Part shown: one piece after another, positions 16,937 to 24,638 of the stretch
Position numbering within the stretch: position 1 is the stretch's first letter
Layout of the letters: the number at the start of each line of letters is the position of its first letter
NCBI GenBank assembly: GCA_019744845.1
Contig: JAIETW010000001.1
Coordinates: 241,999 to 282,175, forward strand
Source: Patescibacteria group bacterium
Lineage (GTDB): Bacteria > Patescibacteriota > Minisyncoccia > Phycocordibacterales > Phycocordibacteraceae
Direction of reading: 5' to 3'
DNA length: 40,177 nt
Notes under the pieces: model-generated
Told to the model about the DNA's origin: nothing
The model's input: only the letters and a program-made list of their open reading frames with translations
Databases searched by the model: none
Translations under genes and position numbers: made by a program

Positions 16937-17424
16937 AAAAGCGCTCTTTCTTCCAGAAGCTCACCGGTGGCGTTCCTCTGAACGACGATTTTGACGATTT
17001 TGAGGAAGAACAGGATCCCGCCCCACGTCCAGGGCTTCCAGGACGCGAGCAGGCAGCACAGCGCGTGATGTCCTACCACGAAGAAGAGCCTACCGAAGGT
17101 CAGCTCCCTATTGATATGTATCAGACGCAGGATGAGATCATCATCCGCACCTTTATCGCTGGCGTACGTCCTGATGAAATGAATGTCTCCATTAGCCGCG
17201 ACATGGTGGTGATTGAAGGATCACGTCAGGAGCGTGAGCAGGTCACCGATGGCGACTACTTTAGCCGTGAACTCTTCTGGGGATCATTCACACGAACCAT
17301 TCTTCTTCCCGAAGAAGTAGACGTAGATACCTGTACCGCAACGGCAAAGGATGGTCTTTTGACCCTCGTGCTTCCAAAGCTTGATAAGGCACGTCAGACC
17401 AAGCTTAAGGTTCGCGTAGGCTAA
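16933..17424 (+). CDS. Small heat-shock protein, Hsp20/alpha-crystallin family
   Basis: A 163-residue ATP-independent holdase chaperone. The N-terminal ~50 residues are acidic and disordered-looking (NDDFDDFEEEQDPAPRPG). The alpha-crystallin domain runs about 57-160: LPIDMYQTQDEIIIRTFIAGV, MVVIEGSRQERE, RELFWGSFTRTILLPEEVD and DGLLTLVLPK. The C-terminal I-x-I/V tail found in many small heat-shock proteins is not obvious. I use ATG 16933, which overlaps the prsW stop; the track lists a TTG 9 nt earlier. It converges on the DUF2914 gene with a 4-nt overlap of the ends. Confidence 0.92.
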   Translation: MKKRSFFQKLTGGVPLNDDFDDFEEEQDPAPRPGLPGREQAAQRVMSYHEEEPTEGQLPIDMYQTQDEIIIRTFIAGVRPDEMNVSISRDMVVIEGSRQEREQVTDGDYFSRELFWGSFTRTILLPEEVDVDTCTATAKDGLLTLVLPKLDKARQTKLKVRVG

Positions 17425-18518
17425 AGCACTTTTGTCTCAAGTGGTGGCGGTGTATTCACCTGCATCACCGTAAATCCGATTCGCCCGATGGTCTGCCCAC
17501 CGGGCGTTTCTACAGACACTCTCCACTTCCCAGTAACAAGATTTGATTTCCAGGAGTAGCCACGGTATCCGCCTTCTCGTCCTCCCGTCATCGGGAATGA
17601 GACATTACTTTCAGTAATCCAGCGGCGAGACGTTGGATTGTAATATTCCCATCGGTGCACGATCGCACCTCCACGAAGATTGCCTGGTGCGGCAACCGCA
17701 CTATATGCATACAACGTTTCTCCTGGTGTGGTCTCTATGGTTTCTTCAAAGACCCACCATGGCTCAGGTGCCTCGTCAGTGACTCTGTAGCCGTTCCCTT
17801 CACGTACGAGTGAGTGATAGATGCCTGCGTCTTTAAGCGCGAGCGGAATAGGAGGAATGAGGCCCGCAAAATAGGAAACATTAACCACCAAAAGCACTGC
17901 GGCAGTGGTGATCATCACGCTTCGTACTTCTCCTCGAAAGCGTGCGGGATTGAATACCGAAAGAACCCACAAGAAAAGAGCGAACACCCCTACTGCAATT
18001 CCGGTACTTCCAAGAAACGACCACGGACCTATGAAACCAGTGTAGAACGGGAAGGCGAACACTGCGTAGGCGTACAGCGCAAAGAAAAGTAGGGTCGTCT
18101 GGAAGATAAGAAAGTGCTTATACATGCGAAAGTATTCATTCCCTGCATAGATAAGTCCGAGAATAATAAGGAAAGGCCATGAGACGAGAATGACAGAATG
18201 TGTTGCATAGAACACGGTGAATCCAGAGAAGAGGCCTCCGAATGCATACTGCACTGCAAGCGGGAAAAGTACCGAGAGTGCTTTCTTCCATCTGATCTCT
18301 GAGTCATGACAGGAGGCCGTCGCGTGCGCACCAAGCACCGACACGACGGCGAGTGTGAGATACCCTGCAAATACGAGTACTACTATTGAGAGTGGCAAAA
18401 GCCCAAAGGTAAGAAAGTCAGTGACGAATCCGAACGCGAAAAGGACCGCGCCTAGTTTGCGTTCATTTCTCGCTGCAAATGAAAGTATCCTATCGAAGAG
18501 GTTCATCGATGGACTCAT
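17421..18518 (-). CDS. DUF2914-domain membrane protein
   Basis: A 365-residue protein. Around eight hydrophobic segments span residues about 18-235. A soluble C-terminal domain (about 245-360) matches DUF2914 as I know it: VHRWEYYNPTSRRW, FPMTGGREGGYRGYSWK and GKWRVSVETPGGQTIGRIGF. The function is unknown; the domain probably faces outside. The ATG at 18518 lies 1 nt beyond the discriminator base of tRNA-Phe on the same strand, and no ribosome-binding site can fit. The mRNA 5' end is therefore likely made by tRNA 3' processing. ATG 18506 (MNLFDRIL) is an alternative start. It converges on hsp20 with a 4-nt overlap. Confidence 0.85.
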   Translation of the reverse strand: MSPSMNLFDRILSFAARNERKLGAVLFAFGFVTDFLTFGLLPLSIVVLVFAGYLTLAVVSVLGAHATASCHDSEIRWKKALSVLFPLAVQYAFGGLFSGFTVFYATHSVILVSWPFLIILGLIYAGNEYFRMYKHFLIFQTTLLFFALYAYAVFAFPFYTGFIGPWSFLGSTGIAVGVFALFLWVLSVFNPARFRGEVRSVMITTAAVLLVVNVSYFAGLIPPIPLALKDAGIYHSLVREGNGYRVTDEAPEPWWVFEETIETTPGETLYAYSAVAAPGNLRGGAIVHRWEYYNPTSRRWITESNVSFPMTGGREGGYRGYSWKSNLVTGKWRVSVETPGGQTIGRIGFTVMQVNTPPPLETKVL

Positions 18519-18519
18519 G

Positions 18520-18592
18520 TGCTTGGACCCGGGCTCGAACCGGGGACCCCTTCCTCTTCAGGGAAGTGCTCTACCAACTGAGCTATCCAAGC
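18520..18592 (-). tRNA. tRNA-Phe (anticodon GAA), CCA not encoded
   Basis: A 73-nt cloverleaf with acceptor gcttgga/tccaagc and discriminator A. The D-arm is tagctcagttggtagagca, the loop ctgaaga gives GAA, and the T-arm is ccccggttcgagcccggg. The base after the discriminator is C, then the ATG of the DUF2914 gene, so CCA must be added after transcription. Confidence 0.95.
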
Positions 18593-18634
18593 AGGTACGG
18601 GGTACTGTACCTTAAAACCCCGTCTCCGTGAAGT

Positions 18635-18907
18635 CTACATTCCGAACTGTTCCCGGTACTGCTCAAAGAGGCGCTGGAAGTCCTCAGGACGCATTTCTGC
18701 GGCTCCGGTAAACATGTTCAAGAGCGGTGCAAGATACGTCATCGTGATGTAATAGCCACCTGCAAAGATGACGAGCCAGATAACTATACGGATGACACCA
18801 TGAATAAATGCGTCCCGACGCATCGCCTTAAGTATCTTGTTGTTCTCGCGTGTGAGACGAAGAGTCTCCTTTGCCATCTCACCAATTGATTCTGTTTCTT
18901 CGTACAT
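18635..18907 (-). CDS. Small single-pass membrane protein
   Basis: A 90-residue protein. A helical N-terminus (GEMAKETLRLTRENNKILKAMRRDA, about 8-32) leads into one membrane segment (about 36-60, VIRIVIWLVIFAGGYYITM) and a charged C-terminus (EDFQRLFEQYREQFGM). The N-terminal helix has coiled-coil character. I do not recognise a family. The ATG at 18907 has TGC-TATACT 7 nt upstream, better than the TTG (18913) used by the ORF track. It lies between tRNA-Arg and tRNA-Phe on the same strand. Confidence 0.75.
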   Translation of the reverse strand: MYEETESIGEMAKETLRLTRENNKILKAMRRDAFIHGVIRIVIWLVIFAGGYYITMTYLAPLLNMFTGAAEMRPEDFQRLFEQYREQFGM

Positions 18908-18914
18908 AGCCAAA

Positions 18915-18920
18915 AGTATA
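18915..18920 (-). promoter_or_regulatory. Extended -10 box TGC-TATACT for the 90-residue protein
   Basis: TGCTATACT is followed by 7 nt (tttggct) and the ATG at 18907. Confidence 0.6.
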
Positions 18921-18932
18921 GCACTCCACTAG

Positions 18933-19004
18933 TGCCACCAGTAGGAATCGAACCTACATCTAGGGCTTAGGAGTCCCTTGTTCTATCCATTGAACTATGG
19001 CGGC
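18933..19004 (-). tRNA. tRNA-Arg (anticodon CCT), CCA not encoded
   Basis: A 72-nt cloverleaf with acceptor gccgcca/tggtggc (one G-U) and discriminator A. The loop ctcctaa gives CCT, and the T-arm is tgtaggttcgattcctac. The anticodon stem has one A-G mismatch next to the loop. The 5' base directly abuts the stop codon of the upstream LAGLIDADG-like gene (zero gap). Confidence 0.92.
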
Positions 19005-19643
19005 TTATGAGGATACTACCCTTTCACGACAATCTTTTCCAATAAGGGAGATTATTGATTGGATAAGAAGTCTGTCTCGTATTCCTGAAATCACTCGCAC
19101 CCTGCACATACCATACGGTAGTTTCCCCTTCTTCTTTCCTTCAATGATCTCTACTCTTTTGATTGATTTAAGAGGCATCCCAATTGTACGAGCCCAGTAA
19201 ACTTTCGCTGGCGTCACCGCGACATCGGTGTGGGTTCTAATAGAAATAGAGAGGCGTTCTTTTGAGATACCTATTGCCCTCAGAGAACATATGAAAGTCT
19301 GAATGAGTGCCGGATCAGAATTGATAATGGAGAAATCACGTTTTGTACCTTCCCCCCAATACAGTGCGACGAGTAAAAGCAAAAGATCTCGTTTTGAAAT
19401 AGCCCCTACTAATGCACGAGCTTCATTTGTTATGTGTTCTCTGAGGGCGGCGGCTCTTTGTTTTGATCCTCCTTGTTTTTGTTTCAATGCCTCTCTAAAT
19501 TTCTCAGGCACTACTACACTTTTAATATGACGTTGCACTGTTGTCTTAGCAATTCCAGTTTCGCGAGAGATTTCTGGAATACTCTTCCCATTCATTCGTA
19601 AATTTACCAGTTGCCTATGAATAGATTGAGGCAATTTGTTCAT
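19005..19643 (-). CDS. HTH protein with LAGLIDADG-endonuclease-like domain
   Basis: A 212-residue protein. Residues about 4-45 form a helix-turn-helix (LVNLRMNGKSIPEISRETGIAKTTVQRHIK). Residues about 85-200 contain LLLLVALYWGEGTKRDFSIINSDPALI, which resembles LAGLIDADG-type domains seen in small candidate-phylum proteins. This call comes from pattern memory and is moderate. The codon and base use is visibly more AT-rich than its neighbours, which suggests transfer. The stop codon touches the first base of tRNA-Arg. The start is ATG 19643, with TGC-TATATT 7 nt upstream; the track start at 19664 would lie upstream of that -10 box. It could be a homing-type endonuclease or a DNA-binding regulator. 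Confidence 0.65.
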   Translation of the reverse strand: MNKLPQSIHRQLVNLRMNGKSIPEISRETGIAKTTVQRHIKSVVVPEKFREALKQKQGGSKQRAAALREHITNEARALVGAISKRDLLLLLVALYWGEGTKRDFSIINSDPALIQTFICSLRAIGISKERLSISIRTHTDVAVTPAKVYWARTIGMPLKSIKRVEIIEGKKKGKLPYGMCRVRVISGIRDRLLIQSIISLIGKDCRERVVSS

Positions 19644-19650
19644 GTATATG

Positions 19651-19656
19651 AATATA
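19651..19656 (-). promoter_or_regulatory. Extended -10 box TGC-TATATT for the LAGLIDADG-like gene
   Basis: TGCTATATT is followed by 7 nt (catatac) and the ATG at 19643. Confidence 0.55.
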
Positions 19657-19699
19657 GCACTCATATACTAGGAATCTTTTGATTTATCCACTAAATATA

Positions 19700-19738
19700 T
19701 AAAGAAGCCCCACGATGTTTAATCATGGGGGTTTCTTT
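19700..19738 (-). terminator. Rho-independent terminator after the glutaredoxin gene
   Basis: A hairpin of aagaaacccccatg against a matching ggggcttctt, followed on the minus strand by a T-rich run. The opposite strand also ends in TTTCTTTT, so it may act both ways. Confidence 0.75.
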
Positions 19739-19752
19739 TGTAAGGAGTGGTT

Positions 19753-20007
19753 TTACATTCCTGGCTCGCCTCCGGTGCCAAAGAGCTCGTCAAAGCGACG
19801 CTTGTCAAAGCCGATGATCATTTCATCACCGACAAAGATGACTGGTACACCCATCTGACCGCTCTTCTCAATCATCTCGGCACGCTTCTCCTGATCTGCA
19901 GCCACGTTGATGTCCGTGTACTCAATACCGTTGGCATTGAAGTACTCCTTACTCATCTGGCAGAAGTGACAGGTTGGCGTGCTGTAAATGGTTACTTTCT
20001 TATCCAT
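19753..20007 (-). CDS. Glutaredoxin-family thiol-disulfide oxidoreductase
   Basis: An 84-residue thioredoxin-fold protein. It has the active site TPTCHFC (Cys13, Cys16), the cis-Pro loop GQMGVPVIFVGDEMIIGFD, and a C-terminal helix. Length and motifs fit the NrdH/YruB-like glutaredoxins, which reduce disulfides in the cytoplasm. The physiological reductant and partner are unknown. It is transcribed alone: a TATACT lies about 35 nt upstream, so this gene probably has a true leader, and a terminator follows. Confidence 0.9.
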   Translation of the reverse strand: MDKKVTIYSTPTCHFCQMSKEYFNANGIEYTDINVAADQEKRAEMIEKSGQMGVPVIFVGDEMIIGFDKRRFDELFGTGGEPGM

Positions 20008-20058
20008 AGTGATATTTCGTTATGTCTCCGAGAGTATATCACCCCCAGTTATCCACAG

Positions 20059-20724
20059 CTATGGGGACGGGTTACCGGGCACCGAAAACCAGACAAACGT
20101 CTCATTGGGACCCTCTTCGGTACCGCTCACAGTAAAACCTGCCTCAACCAGACGTGCTAATCGCTTCTGGCGATCTTTTACATTGTGATCATAAAACCCC
20201 ACCACAAGTGCTCCTCCAGGACTTACGCGTGAATAGAGGTCCTTCACAAATTCAATCTCTTTTGATTTCTCTAGTTTCAAATGATCCCATGCGTTCCAGT
20301 ACACGACATCAAATGTCTTCTGAAGGCTCTCCAGATCCTCTACGGAATGTACGAAGTGTGATTCTTTTCCTGGAAAGAGTTTTTGAGCATCACGTACTCG
20401 TTCTTTTCTCTTATCAAGACCGTACGGTTCTATCGTATGTGTAGACCATTCCTGGAGTGAGCGTAGTAAAAGACCGTTCGCACTTCCATAATCAAGTACG
20501 GAAACAGTCGCCTTGTCTCCTGCAATACGATCAATAATTCCTGCAATTGGTTTCCTTCCCTTCTCCCACCATGCCCACAACTTTTCTGCAGAATCTCGCC
20601 AACTGGTAACGATCTCACTCCCCTTCAATATACGTTGAAGTTTTGCACGATTCGTACGTATATCGTCAAACGTTTCGTCTCGCGACGAGGGACCTCCTTG
20701 ATAAGGAAATTCATTGAGCTTCAT
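20059..20724 (-). CDS. Class I SAM-dependent methyltransferase
   Basis: A 221-residue protein with a Rossmann methyltransferase core. SAM motif I is VLDYGSANGLLLRSL (about 95-109), the acidic loop is YGLDKRKERV, and motif IV is FDVVYWNAWDHLK (about 145-157). GGALVVGFYDHN follows. The substrate is not evident. The ATG at 20724 shares its A with the last base of the encoded CCA of tRNA-Gly, and a ribosome-binding site could only lie inside the tRNA. I infer a tRNA-mRNA precursor that becomes leaderless on processing. It ends just before a DnaA-box-containing small hairpin at 20043-20066. Confidence 0.85.
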   Translation of the reverse strand: MKLNEFPYQGGPSSRDETFDDIRTNRAKLQRILKGSEIVTSWRDSAEKLWAWWEKGRKPIAGIIDRIAGDKATVSVLDYGSANGLLLRSLQEWSTHTIEPYGLDKRKERVRDAQKLFPGKESHFVHSVEDLESLQKTFDVVYWNAWDHLKLEKSKEIEFVKDLYSRVSPGGALVVGFYDHNVKDRQKRLARLVEAGFTVSGTEEGPNETFVWFSVPGNPSP

Positions 20725-20797
20725 GGTGCGGGATACGAGAATCGAACTCGTGCTTATTGCTTGGGAAGCAATCGTCCTGCCACTAAACTAATCCCGC
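20724..20797 (-). tRNA. tRNA-Gly (anticodon CCC), CCA encoded and overlapping a start codon
   Basis: A 74-nt gene with acceptor gcgggat/atcccgc, discriminator A and encoded CCA. The loop ttcccaa gives CCC and the T-arm is cacgagttcgattctcgt. The 3'-terminal A at 20724 is also the A of the methyltransferase ATG. The 5' base at 20797 directly follows the ftsB stop codon. Confidence 0.95.
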
Positions 20798-21151
20798 TCA
20801 TAGACCGAACCAACCGAACACCTTCCTCCACCACGGAAGCGGAGGACCAGCCTCTGACTGGTCTTCAACGACGATAATAACCTCTTCCCCGGGACGTGCA
20901 ACGCCATGCGCCTCCCTGAGTGTTGCTTCCTCCCCACGAGGCGTATTCAGCTCTGCAATGTTCTCAGTCAAGATCTCTTTCCGCTCTGTCAGGGATGCAA
21001 GCTCTGCCTGTGCCTCCATCGCCGCATGTCGTGCACGCTCTTCTTTCTGCATAATTCCCCACAACAACCAGAGAAGCCAAATAAGCACGAGTGCAAGAAG
21101 CGCGATAATCGCTGCTTCACGAAACCTGAGTTTCTCCTTGCGGCGGGCCAT
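20798..21151 (-). CDS. Septum formation initiator, FtsB/DivIC-like
   Basis: A 117-residue bitopic membrane protein. A basic N-terminus (MARRKEKLRFRE) precedes one membrane segment (about 13-34, AAIIALLALVLIWLLWLLWGI). A coiled coil covers about 36-72 (EERARHAAMEAQAELASLTERK), followed by the FtsB-like short conserved stretch EEATLREAHGVARPGEEVIIV. The family bridges early and late divisome proteins. The stop codon directly abuts tRNA-Gly. The ATG has TGG-TATACT 7 nt upstream, so it has its own promoter behind lepA. Confidence 0.85.
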   Translation of the reverse strand: MARRKEKLRFREAAIIALLALVLIWLLWLLWGIMQKEERARHAAMEAQAELASLTERKEILTENIAELNTPRGEEATLREAHGVARPGEEVIIVVEDQSEAGPPLPWWRKVFGWFGL

Positions 21152-21158
21152 TACGGCC

Positions 21159-21164
21159 AGTATA
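21159..21164 (-). promoter_or_regulatory. Extended -10 box TGG-TATACT for ftsB
   Basis: TGGTATACT is followed by 7 nt (ggccgta) and the ATG at 21151. It sits in the 18-nt gap after lepA. Confidence 0.6.
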
Positions 21165-21169
21165 CCAAC

Positions 21170-22969
21170 CTATCGCTCGCTCTCCTGTACCATTTTCATG
21201 AACACCTCTTCAGGGATCTCAACGCGCGCACTGTAGGCGGCACGATGCTTCTTACCTTTCTTCTGTTTCTCCAACAGCTTCTTCTTACGTGTTACGTCAC
21301 CTCCATAGAGATATCCGGTCACGTCTTTACGAAGTGCAGAAAGGGTCTTCGAAGAGATAATACGTCCAAGGGCATGAGCCTGGATCTTTGTGACCTGGAG
21401 CTGACGCGGAAGAATCTCATAGAGCTTCTCTACCATACGCTCCCCCTCTTCCTGCACACGACGACGAGACACCACACGTGCAAAGGCAGGCACCTCTTCT
21501 TCCGCGACCAGAATATCTAGACGCACCACATCTGCAATACGTTCATCAAGGAATTCATAGGAAAGCGATGCGTACCCGGACGATGCGTTCTTCACGCGGT
21601 CGAAGAACCCACGCATAAGCTCACGGAGTGGCATCTCCGCCGTAAGCTCAATACGACCATCAGAATACGTTTCCGTATGCTGAATCACTCCTTCGTGATC
21701 ATGGAAAAGCTGCAGAAGATTAGAAAGAGACTCTGGAGGTGTAATGAGAATGGCTTTCACCCATGGCTCTTCAATCATTTCTATATCTCCATAGGCAGGA
21801 AACTTGGATGGCGTGTATACGGTCTGACGTCCGCCAGCCTTCGTTGTCACGATGTACGCGATGGTAGGAATGGTAACGACAAGAGACAGAGAGAATTCGC
21901 GACGAAGACGTTCGGTCACAATCTCTAGGTGAAGCATTCCAAGAAACCCACAACGGAATCCGCGACCAAGCACACCTGAAGACTCTTCTTCAAAGGACAG
22001 TGAGGAGTCCGAAAGACGAAGCCGCTCCAGTGACTGACGGAGGTCAGCAAGGTCGTCCTGACTTTCTGGATACACAGATGCCCATACCACCGGACGAGGA
22101 CGCGCGAATCCTGGAAGTGCTGGAAGTGTGCCACGTTCAAGTGCAATTGTGTCTCCCACCGCCACCACTCCCGGTTCCTTAATACCGGTGACAATGTACC
22201 CAATCTCTCCGGCAGAGAGAGAATCTGCCGGTGTCTCATCAGGAATAAAGATTCCTGTTTCAAGCGCAGTGAACTTTTTGTCCGCTGCACGGAAGGTAAG
22301 CAAGTCTCCCTTCTTCACTGCCCCATCAAACACACGCACGTACACCGCGATACCGCGATGCGTGGAGAATGAAAAATCAAAGATAGTCGCACGTGCTTCG
22401 TTAGCTTCTGAAGGCCTAGGCGCAGGAACGCGCGCGATAATCGCCTCAAGAAGTTCTTCTACTCCTGCCCCACTCTTTCCTGAGACCGCAAGCACCGAGT
22501 CCGGATCTACGGACAGAAGTGACGCAAGCTCAAGCTTTATTTCTTCCACGCGTGCGTACGGAGAATCAATCTTTGATACTGCAGGAATGATCACACAACC
22601 TGCCTTCTGAGCCATACCAAGCGTGGTGAGCGTCTGCGCCTGCACGCCCTGGGTAGAATCCACGAGAAGAATCACTCCTTCCACCGCGGTAAGTGCACGG
22701 GATACCTCGTATGCAAAATCTATGTGCCCTGGAGTATCAATAAGGTTAAGTACGTAGTCCACTCCATCTTTTGCACGATAATTCATGCGTGCAGGCTGCA
22801 TCTTAATAGTGATGCCGCGCTCCCGCTCAAGATCCATACGATCAAGAACCTGGTCCCGCATCTTACGAGCCTCAATGGTATGGGTACGCTCAAGCATCCG
22901 GTCAGCCAAGGTGGACTTCCCGTGATCTATGTGGGCAATAATGGAAAAGTTACGAATCGGTGCGGTCAT
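21170..22969 (-). CDS. lepA: Elongation factor 4 (LepA), ribosome-associated GTPase
   Basis: A 599-residue translational GTPase of normal length. G1 is IIAHIDHGKSTLADR (about 10-24), G3 is DTPGHIDF, and G4 reads SKID rather than the usual NKID, a mild departure. EF-G-like domains II, III and V follow, then the LepA-specific C-terminal domain (YLYGGDVTRKKKLLEKQKKGKKH). LepA acts on stalled or initiating ribosomes. ATG 22969 gives the canonical MTAPIRNFSIIAH start; the track start (23008) lies further inside murJ. It overlaps the murJ end by 20 nt, so the two are co-transcribed. Confidence 0.96.
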   Translation of the reverse strand: MTAPIRNFSIIAHIDHGKSTLADRMLERTHTIEARKMRDQVLDRMDLERERGITIKMQPARMNYRAKDGVDYVLNLIDTPGHIDFAYEVSRALTAVEGVILLVDSTQGVQAQTLTTLGMAQKAGCVIIPAVSKIDSPYARVEEIKLELASLLSVDPDSVLAVSGKSGAGVEELLEAIIARVPAPRPSEANEARATIFDFSFSTHRGIAVYVRVFDGAVKKGDLLTFRAADKKFTALETGIFIPDETPADSLSAGEIGYIVTGIKEPGVVAVGDTIALERGTLPALPGFARPRPVVWASVYPESQDDLADLRQSLERLRLSDSSLSFEEESSGVLGRGFRCGFLGMLHLEIVTERLRREFSLSLVVTIPTIAYIVTTKAGGRQTVYTPSKFPAYGDIEMIEEPWVKAILITPPESLSNLLQLFHDHEGVIQHTETYSDGRIELTAEMPLRELMRGFFDRVKNASSGYASLSYEFLDERIADVVRLDILVAEEEVPAFARVVSRRRVQEEGERMVEKLYEILPRQLQVTKIQAHALGRIISSKTLSALRKDVTGYLYGGDVTRKKKLLEKQKKGKKHRAAYSARVEIPEEVFMKMVQESER

Positions 22970-24629
22970 TGAAAGTAGGGTTGTAGATCGGGGTCTTTGG
23001 GAGCGCAAAACGCTTCAGGGACGAACGTATGTCCTTGAATTCCTTGTTCTCTAGGAGGAAGAGCACTCCCGCAGCCGCTACGACTCCTACGATACCAGCC
23101 GTGAGCCCTTGCGCAAGCACGGAGGCCAAGGTGGAGAGTGGCGCGATGTTCCCCATGAGTGCAAGGGTCCAGTATGCTACCGTACCTCCCACAATCGCGG
23201 CCCCCGTACCTTCCATGATGGGGCGCACCAGTGACCCAGCTACTCCCGGCGCTACGGTGCGAAGCGTGAGAAGTGCCACGATCCCCATAAGGATGTACCC
23301 AAGCATGGCGCCAAAGGCAATGAAAAGAATGTCAGAGCCCTGCACTCCTTCTACACGCATAAGTGCTTCCATGAAGTCACGGGCAAACGGATAGGTCCGT
23401 GCGAGTGCGAGTGTGCCTGCGGCACCACCCACCGATGCAAGGAGGCCAAGAATCTGTATAAGAAATGGCATCCACGAACGACCCGCAGCATAGAAGGCAC
23501 GCGCGGAAAGCAACACAAGACCTTGCGGGACGAGCGCAAACGCAAGAATACCAAGCACTGCCGCAGTGAGGCGCGTATCGTCCCAGTCAAACGCACCAGT
23601 ACCAAGTACCACACGCACAATATGTGCGCGCATCACAATGGTGAGAATGGCAAGAATCGCGGACCAGAAAATAAGATGGCGCGCCGCAGCGGCAAGTGTC
23701 GCCGCAAACGCTTCCATGTGCCCTTCATTCATTTCTTTTGCGAGTACGGGGAATGCGGCAGTGGCATAGGACGCCGCAATCAAGGAAAGTGGCACGGCGG
23801 CAAGATTTCCCGCAAGCGCAAAGACCGCAATGCCTCCTGCGCCCGTAACTGCCGCAAGCATCGTAAGAAGGAAGAGGGTTGCGGCACCCATAGAGAGCGC
23901 AAGTGAGCGCGGCACCGATTCCTTAATCACGCTCACAAGGACTTTCGGTGACGGAACCACGAATGACGGGAATACGCCTGCGCCTGCAACGACGGGAATG
24001 TTAATCAACAAGTGCGCGATGCTTCCAAGAATCACCCCCACCCCAATCCCCGAGAGACCCATCGAGGGATACAAGAAGAGTGCGCCCACAATAATACCGA
24101 TGTTGTAGAGAATTGGAGAGAGTGCAAACAGCAAGAAACGACGGTTCACCTGCGTCACGCTTGCAAGCACACCAGACAATCCAAGAAGGATCGGCTGAAT
24201 GAGAAGCAGTCGCGCAAGCAATATAAATTCATCCGCGCGTGGTGAGTCCACAAAGTTCGGGAAGAGTGCAAAGAGCATCTGTGGCATCAGCCACGCAAGC
24301 ACTGCACAAATAATGCCGCCTCCTATAAACAGGAATGACGCAGCCTGTGAGAGCAGTTTCTGCACTTCTTCTTTCCGCACTCCTGCAATCCGTGGAATAA
24401 GCACATACGCAGAGACAAGTGAGGCGACGAGCGCAAATACGAGGTCAGGAATCTTGAACGCAGCGTAGTAGAGGTCAAGCGTCTCCCCTGCACCAAAGGC
24501 TCCCGCAAAGATGCGATCCCGAAGAAGCGCAAGAAGTTGCGAGGCAAAGGTCAGAGCTGCCAAGAGATACGCAGCCTGATGAAGACCGCGTATCGGCGCC
24601 GTGAGAGTTCCAAAGAGGCGCGTAACCAT
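22950..24629 (-). CDS. murJ: Lipid II flippase MurJ (MviN family)
   Basis: A 559-residue membrane protein with about 14 hydrophobic segments. The opening ALTFASQLLALLRDRIFAGAFGAGETLDLYYAAFKIPDLV is typical of MurJ/MviN, with the conserved Arg residues lining the cavity. MurJ flips lipid II to the outer face of the membrane for peptidoglycan synthesis. It starts 9 nt after the TPR/O-antigen-ligase-like gene, with GGGAG 6 nt before the ATG: one of the few genes here with a normal ribosome-binding site. It overlaps lepA by 20 nt. Confidence 0.93.
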   Translation of the reverse strand: MVTRLFGTLTAPIRGLHQAAYLLAALTFASQLLALLRDRIFAGAFGAGETLDLYYAAFKIPDLVFALVASLVSAYVLIPRIAGVRKEEVQKLLSQAASFLFIGGGIICAVLAWLMPQMLFALFPNFVDSPRADEFILLARLLLIQPILLGLSGVLASVTQVNRRFLLFALSPILYNIGIIVGALFLYPSMGLSGIGVGVILGSIAHLLINIPVVAGAGVFPSFVVPSPKVLVSVIKESVPRSLALSMGAATLFLLTMLAAVTGAGGIAVFALAGNLAAVPLSLIAASYATAAFPVLAKEMNEGHMEAFAATLAAAARHLIFWSAILAILTIVMRAHIVRVVLGTGAFDWDDTRLTAAVLGILAFALVPQGLVLLSARAFYAAGRSWMPFLIQILGLLASVGGAAGTLALARTYPFARDFMEALMRVEGVQGSDILFIAFGAMLGYILMGIVALLTLRTVAPGVAGSLVRPIMEGTGAAIVGGTVAYWTLALMGNIAPLSTLASVLAQGLTAGIVGVVAAAGVLFLLENKEFKDIRSSLKRFALPKTPIYNPTFNDRTDS

Positions 24630-24638
24630 TGTGTCTCC

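Noticed and set aside
20043-20066. Perfect DnaA box TTATCCACA in a small inverted repeat, with a near match at about 19685, considered as a replication origin
   Set aside because: One perfect box is not enough. There is no box cluster, no AT-rich unwinding region, and no dnaA or dnaN gene nearby.
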